From: Pseudomonadota bacterium
Lineage (GTDB): Bacteria > Pseudomonadota > Alphaproteobacteria > Rhizobiales > Xanthobacteraceae
Length of the DNA stretch: 9,397 nt
Assembly (NCBI GenBank): GCA_023387555.1
Contig: JAEWHY010000181.1
Location: 1 to 9,397, forward strand
Direction of reading: 5' to 3'
Shown here: positions 6,743-9,397 of the stretch, in pieces
Numbering within the stretch: the stretch's first letter is position 1
Layout: the number at the start of each line of letters is the position of its first letter
Notes under the pieces: generated by a model
The model's database searches: none
Seen by the model: only the letters and a program-made list of their open reading frames with translations
What the model was told of the DNA's origin: nothing
Translations under genes and position numbers: made by a program

Positions 6743-7759
6743 TCACCCGTTGGACACGGCGACGAGCCGGTCGAGGCGGGCCCGGGCGGCGCCGCTCGAC
6801 AGCGACTTGCGCGCGAGTGCAGCGCCTTCCTTGAGATCCTCCGCAGCGCCCGCGACCACCAGTGTCGCTGCAGCGTTCATGACCGCGACGTCCTGATAGG
6901 CGCCGGGCTTGCCGTCCAGCACTTCCTTGAGTGCGATCGCATTGTGCTCGGCATCGGCGCCGCGCAGCGCCTCGGGCTTTGCGGCTTCAATGCCGAGATC
7001 GGCCGGCGCGATCTCGAAAGTCCGGATCTTGCCGTTCTCCAGCGCGGCGACGGCGGTCGGCCCCGACGTCGTGATTTCGTCGAGACCGTCGGAGCCGTGC
7101 ACGACCCACACCGATTCAGAACCGAGATTGTGCAACACCTGCGCGAGCGGCTCGAGCCAATGCCGTGAAAACACACCGACCAGCTGACGCTTCACGCCAG
7201 CCGGATTGGACAACGGGCCGAGCAGATTGAAGATCGTGCGGGTGCCAAGTTCGATGCGGGTGGCGCCGACATGCTTCATCGCCGGATGATGGGCCGGCGC
7301 GAACATGAAGCCGATGCCCGCCTCGTAGACGCAGCGGGTGATTTCGTCCGGCCGCAGATCGATCTTGATACCGAGCGCGGTCAGGACATCGGCCGCGCCC
7401 GACTTCGACGAGAGCGCGCGGTTGCCGTGCTTGGCAACCGGCACGCCGGCGCCGGCCACGATGAAGGCCGCGCAGGTCGAGATGTTGTAGGAGCCCGATG
7501 CGTCGCCGCCGGTGCCGACCACGTCGACCGCATTCGGCGGCGCCGCGACCTTTGTCATCTTGGCGCGCATCGCGCTGACCGCACCGGTGATCTCGTCGAC
7601 GGTCTCGCCGCGCACCCGCAGCGCCATCAACAGGCCGCCCATCTGCGAAGGCGTGGCTTCGCCCGACATCATGCGATCGAAGGCGCTCGCCGATTCTTCG
7701 CGCGTCAGCGCCGCGCCCGTAGCCGTCTTGGCGATCAATGCCTTGAATTCGTCGACCAT
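6743..7759 (-). CDS. trpD: Anthranilate phosphoribosyltransferase
   Basis: Moves the phosphoribosyl group of PRPP to anthranilate, the second step of tryptophan synthesis. 338 aa, the usual size for monofunctional TrpD; no glutamine amidotransferase domain is fused. Seen: an N-terminal helical domain (about 1-70), the PRPP-binding GTGGD (82-86) followed by SYNIST, KHGNR (110-114) with SSKSGAADVL, the anthranilate-site region RTIFNLLGPLSNPA (174-187), and the metal-binding GLDE (225-228). The start ATG lies nine nt after the trpG stop, with a GAGGG ribosome binding site overlapping that stop. Downstream trpC begins after seven nt. Confidence 0.97.
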   Translation of the reverse strand: MVDEFKALIAKTATGAALTREESASAFDRMMSGEATPSQMGGLLMALRVRGETVDEITGAVSAMRAKMTKVAAPPNAVDVVGTGGDASGSYNISTCAAFIVAGAGVPVAKHGNRALSSKSGAADVLTALGIKIDLRPDEITRCVYEAGIGFMFAPAHHPAMKHVGATRIELGTRTIFNLLGPLSNPAGVKRQLVGVFSRHWLEPLAQVLHNLGSESVWVVHGSDGLDEITTSGPTAVAALENGKIRTFEIAPADLGIEAAKPEALRGADAEHNAIALKEVLDGKPGAYQDVAVMNAAATLVVAGAAEDLKEGAALARKSLSSGAARARLDRLVAVSNG

Positions 7760-7765
7760 GATGCG

Positions 7766-7770
7766 CCCTC
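7766..7770 (-). promoter_or_regulatory. Ribosome binding site of trpD, overlapping the trpG stop codon
   Basis: The minus strand reads TGAGGG, where TGA ends trpG and GAGGG sits six nt before the trpD ATG. This arrangement favours translation of trpD by ribosomes finishing trpG, in line with TrpG and TrpD acting in consecutive steps. Confidence 0.6.
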
Positions 7771-8368
7771 AGTGCAAGCGACGCTGCGCGCCGTTCCAGG
7801 CGGCGGCCAGGTCGAGGAAGTTCTTCAGGATCAGGTGTCCGTGCTCGGACGCGATGCTCTCGGGATGGAACTGCACGCCGTGCAGCGGCAGCGTCCTGTG
7901 GCACAGGCCCATCACCAGACCGTCGTCGGTTTCGGCCGTCACCGCAAGCGCATCCGGCAGGGTTTCGCGCCGGACCACCAGCGAATGATAGCGTGTTGCC
8001 TTGAACGGTCCGTTGATACCGCGAAACACGCTTTGGCCATCGTGGCGGATGTCCGAAAGCTTGCCGTGAACGGGCGAGGGCGCGCGCACGACCTCGCCGC
8101 CGAAGGCCTGGCCGATCGACTGATGGCCGAGGCAGACGCCGAGAATGGGAATGCGGTCTTTGGCTTTGTCGATCAGGTCGAGGCAGATGCCGGCCTCGTT
8201 CGGCGTGCAGGGGCCGGGCGACAGCACGATCGCGTCCGGCTTCGATCCGATCGCGTCCTCGGCGGTGAGAGCATCGTTGCGCCTGACGCGCACGTCGGCG
8301 CCAAGCCCGCCCAGATAATGGACGAGATTGAAGGTGAAACTGTCGTAATTATCCACCAGAAGGATCAT
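7769..8368 (-). CDS. trpG: Anthranilate synthase glutamine amidotransferase subunit (component II)
   Basis: Class I glutamine amidotransferase that supplies ammonia to TrpE for making anthranilate from chorismate. 199 aa, a stand-alone subunit. Begins with the family's MILLVDNYDSFTFNLVHYL. The catalytic triad is Cys79 (GVCLGHQ), His168 and Glu170 (GVQFHPESI), with SPGPCTP (50-56) forming the oxyanion region and RYHSLV (126-131) near the active site. It could also serve para-aminobenzoate synthesis (PabA), as in some bacteria with one amidotransferase, but placement between trpE and trpD favours TrpG. It is separated from the upstream GNAT gene by 49 bp, the largest gap in the unit; I see no convincing promoter there. 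Its own ribosome binding site is weak (GGG only). Confidence 0.96.
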   Translation of the reverse strand: MILLVDNYDSFTFNLVHYLGGLGADVRVRRNDALTAEDAIGSKPDAIVLSPGPCTPNEAGICLDLIDKAKDRIPILGVCLGHQSIGQAFGGEVVRAPSPVHGKLSDIRHDGQSVFRGINGPFKATRYHSLVVRRETLPDALAVTAETDDGLVMGLCHRTLPLHGVQFHPESIASEHGHLILKNFLDLAAAWNGAQRRLH

Positions 8369-8417
8369 TCGGCAACCCGGGCGTGTCGGGGGTCTTAGAC
8401 CAGCGGTTCCGAGGGGG

Positions 8418-8894
8418 TCAAGCGGAGCGCTTTTCCAGGTTCAGTGTCATGAAAACGCTGTTCGGATCGAGCACATAATCGCCGAACGGGGGGCATGGCT
8501 CAAAGCCATGGCCCGCATAAAGCGCCCGCGCCGGACCGAAATAGGGCCACGAGCCTGTTTCGAGACTGAGCCGCGATAACCCGGACACGCATGCTTCGGC
8601 GATAATGTGCCGCAACATCGCGCGTGCGGCGCCCCTGCGGCGTGCGGTCTCCGCAGTGTACATCGATTTGACTTCGCCGTGATCCTGCGAGAGCAGCTTC
8701 AGCGCTCCGATCCCGACGGGGGTGTCAAAATCCCATAGCGTCCAGACTCGGACCTCCGATGCCTTCAATCCCGCCAGATCAAGTGCATGCGCACTGTTCG
8801 CTGCACCCGATTCCGCGTGTGCGCGCGCCACATGGCGCCGCACCAGCGCGATCACACGCGGATCGTCGAGATCGGCGGGATCGATCCTGAACAT
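8418..8894 (-). CDS. GNAT-family N-acetyltransferase within the trp cluster (substrate unknown)
   Basis: Predicted acetyl-CoA-dependent acyltransferase of 158 aa. The frame opens upstream to 9041, but that part lies inside trpE and reads as Arg/Ser/Pro-rich shadow; the ATG at 8892-8894, seven nt after the trpE stop, gives MFRIDPADLDD... and is chosen. GNAT features: beta-strand 4 EVKSMYT (74-80), the acetyl-CoA pyrophosphate loop RRRGAA (85-90, pattern RxxGxA), LSLETGSWP (109-117), and the end block ALYAGHGFEPCPPFGDY...SVFM (124-149). This C-terminal pattern recalls the YsnE-type group of small acetyltransferases, from memory. The position between trpE and trpG implies co-expression with anthranilate synthase. 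A role on an indole, anthranilate or amino-acid substrate would be a guess. Family assignment is firm, substrate unknown. Confidence 0.88.
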   Translation of the reverse strand: MFRIDPADLDDPRVIALVRRHVARAHAESGAANSAHALDLAGLKASEVRVWTLWDFDTPVGIGALKLLSQDHGEVKSMYTAETARRRGAARAMLRHIIAEACVSGLSRLSLETGSWPYFGPARALYAGHGFEPCPPFGDYVLDPNSVFMTLNLEKRSA

Positions 8895-8901
8895 GCCGGC
8901 G

Positions 8902-9397
8902 CTACTGCCCACGTCCGGCTGCGCTTGCGAACCGCCGCGCCTCCTCGGCGGCGCGGAACAGCGCCTTCGCCTTGTTGACGCACTCCTGCTGCTCGGAAGC
9001 CGGATCGCTGTCCGCGACGATGCCGGCGCCGGCCTGCACATACATGGTGCCGTCCTTGATCACCGCGGTGCGCAGCACGATGCAGGTGTCCATGTCGCCG
9101 GCGGCCGAGAAATAGCCGACGCATCCGGCGTAGATGCCGCGCTTTTCCTTCTCCAGTTCGTCGATGATCTGCATCGCCCGCACCTTCGGCGCGCCGGACA
9201 CCGTGCCGGCGGGAAAGCCGGCGATCAGCGCGTCGAGCGCGTCACATCCATCGGCCAGCACGCCTTCCACGTTGGAGACGATATGCATGACCTGGCTGTA
9301 GCGCTCGATGAAGAACTTGTCGGTGACTTCGACGCTGCCGATCCTGGCGACGCGTCCGACATCGTTGCGGCCGAGATCGAGCAGCATCAGATGCTCG
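8902..9397 (-). CDS. trpE: Anthranilate synthase component I, C-terminal part; 5' end outside window
   Basis: Chorismate-binding large subunit of anthranilate synthase, which makes anthranilate from chorismate with ammonia from TrpG. The last 164 residues are visible, of roughly 500. Seen: EHLMLLDLGRND at the window edge, HIVSNVEG, the core motif FPAGTVSGAPK (about 61-71 of the fragment), RGIYAGCVGYF, DTCIVLRTA and AGAGIVADSDP (about 122-132), followed by the Mg-site helix SEQQECVNKA. The C-terminus ends in AAGRGQ with no fused amidotransferase, in agreement with a separate trpG downstream. The N-terminal tryptophan-feedback site and any leader-peptide attenuator would lie outside the window. 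The stop is seven nt before the GNAT start. Confidence 0.97.
   Translation of the reverse strand, partial: EHLMLLDLGRNDVGRVARIGSVEVTDKFFIERYSQVMHIVSNVEGVLADGCDALDALIAGFPAGTVSGAPKVRAMQIIDELEKEKRGIYAGCVGYFSAAGDMDTCIVLRTAVIKDGTMYVQAGAGIVADSDPASEQQECVNKAKALFRAAEEARRFASAAGRGQ

Noticed and set aside
5680..6834. Plus-strand open frame of 384 aa opposite moaC and trpC
   Set aside because: Shadow of conserved genes; composition bias only.
7271..8398. Plus-strand open frame of 375 aa opposite trpD and trpG
   Set aside because: Shadow of conserved genes. It runs across the trpG start and ends in the trpG-GNAT gap without a ribosome binding site.
8369..8417. Promoter or terminator in the 49-bp trpG-GNAT gap
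   Set aside because: Only a tiny GGTCT-T-AGACC repeat is present, too small to fold into a stable hairpin, and there is no credible -35/-10 pair.
8895..9041. 49-residue N-terminal extension of the GNAT gene overlapping trpE
   Set aside because: Arg/Ser/Pro-rich out-of-frame reading of trpE. The GNAT fold begins at the ATG at 8892-8894, which is positioned right after the trpE stop.

Overview
The window is a chromosomal housekeeping segment from a GC-rich alphaproteobacterium. The gene order trpE–(GNAT)–trpG–trpD–trpC–moaC–moeA–lexA, converging on comEC, together with the protein sequences and the direct-repeat GTTC-N7-GTTC LexA operator, points to the Rhizobiales/Hyphomicrobiales, most likely the Bradyrhizobium/Rhodopseudomonas/Afipia neighbourhood. 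The family-level placement is from memory and could not be tested here. I see no insertion sequences, phage genes, CRISPR arrays, tRNA or rRNA genes.

Left part, plus strand: the 3' two thirds of glnS (glutaminyl-tRNA synthetase; 5' end outside the window) is followed after 49 bp by comEC, the inner-membrane DNA-uptake channel protein. The 49-bp gap holds a strong GC-rich hairpin that would cover the ribosome binding region of comEC. The comEC stop overlaps the stop of the convergent gene lexA by 7 bp.

Middle, minus strand: lexA (SOS repressor) has its own promoter region at about 4083-4215, with a clear alphaproteobacterial SOS box (GTTC-N7-GTTC) placed between candidate -35 and -10 elements, and a second inverted half-site next to it. 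Upstream of that lie moeA and moaC, two molybdenum-cofactor genes.

Right part, minus strand: reading in the direction of transcription, trpE (3' end only; 5' end outside the window), a small GNAT acetyltransferase, trpG, trpD, trpC, moaC and moeA follow each other with gaps of 7, 49, 9, 7, 3 and 3 bp. This looks like one long transcription unit. It couples the first steps of tryptophan synthesis (chorismate to anthranilate to phosphoribosyl-anthranilate, plus indole-3-glycerol phosphate synthase) to two steps of molybdenum-cofactor synthesis. trpA, trpB and trpF are absent, so the trp pathway is split in this genome.

I found no new multi-gene system. The points most worth a second look are the GNAT enzyme inside the trp cluster, the composite lexA operator, the hairpin over the comEC start, and the ComEC C-terminal domain, which has no histidine and so no metallo-beta-lactamase metal site but carries four cysteines.
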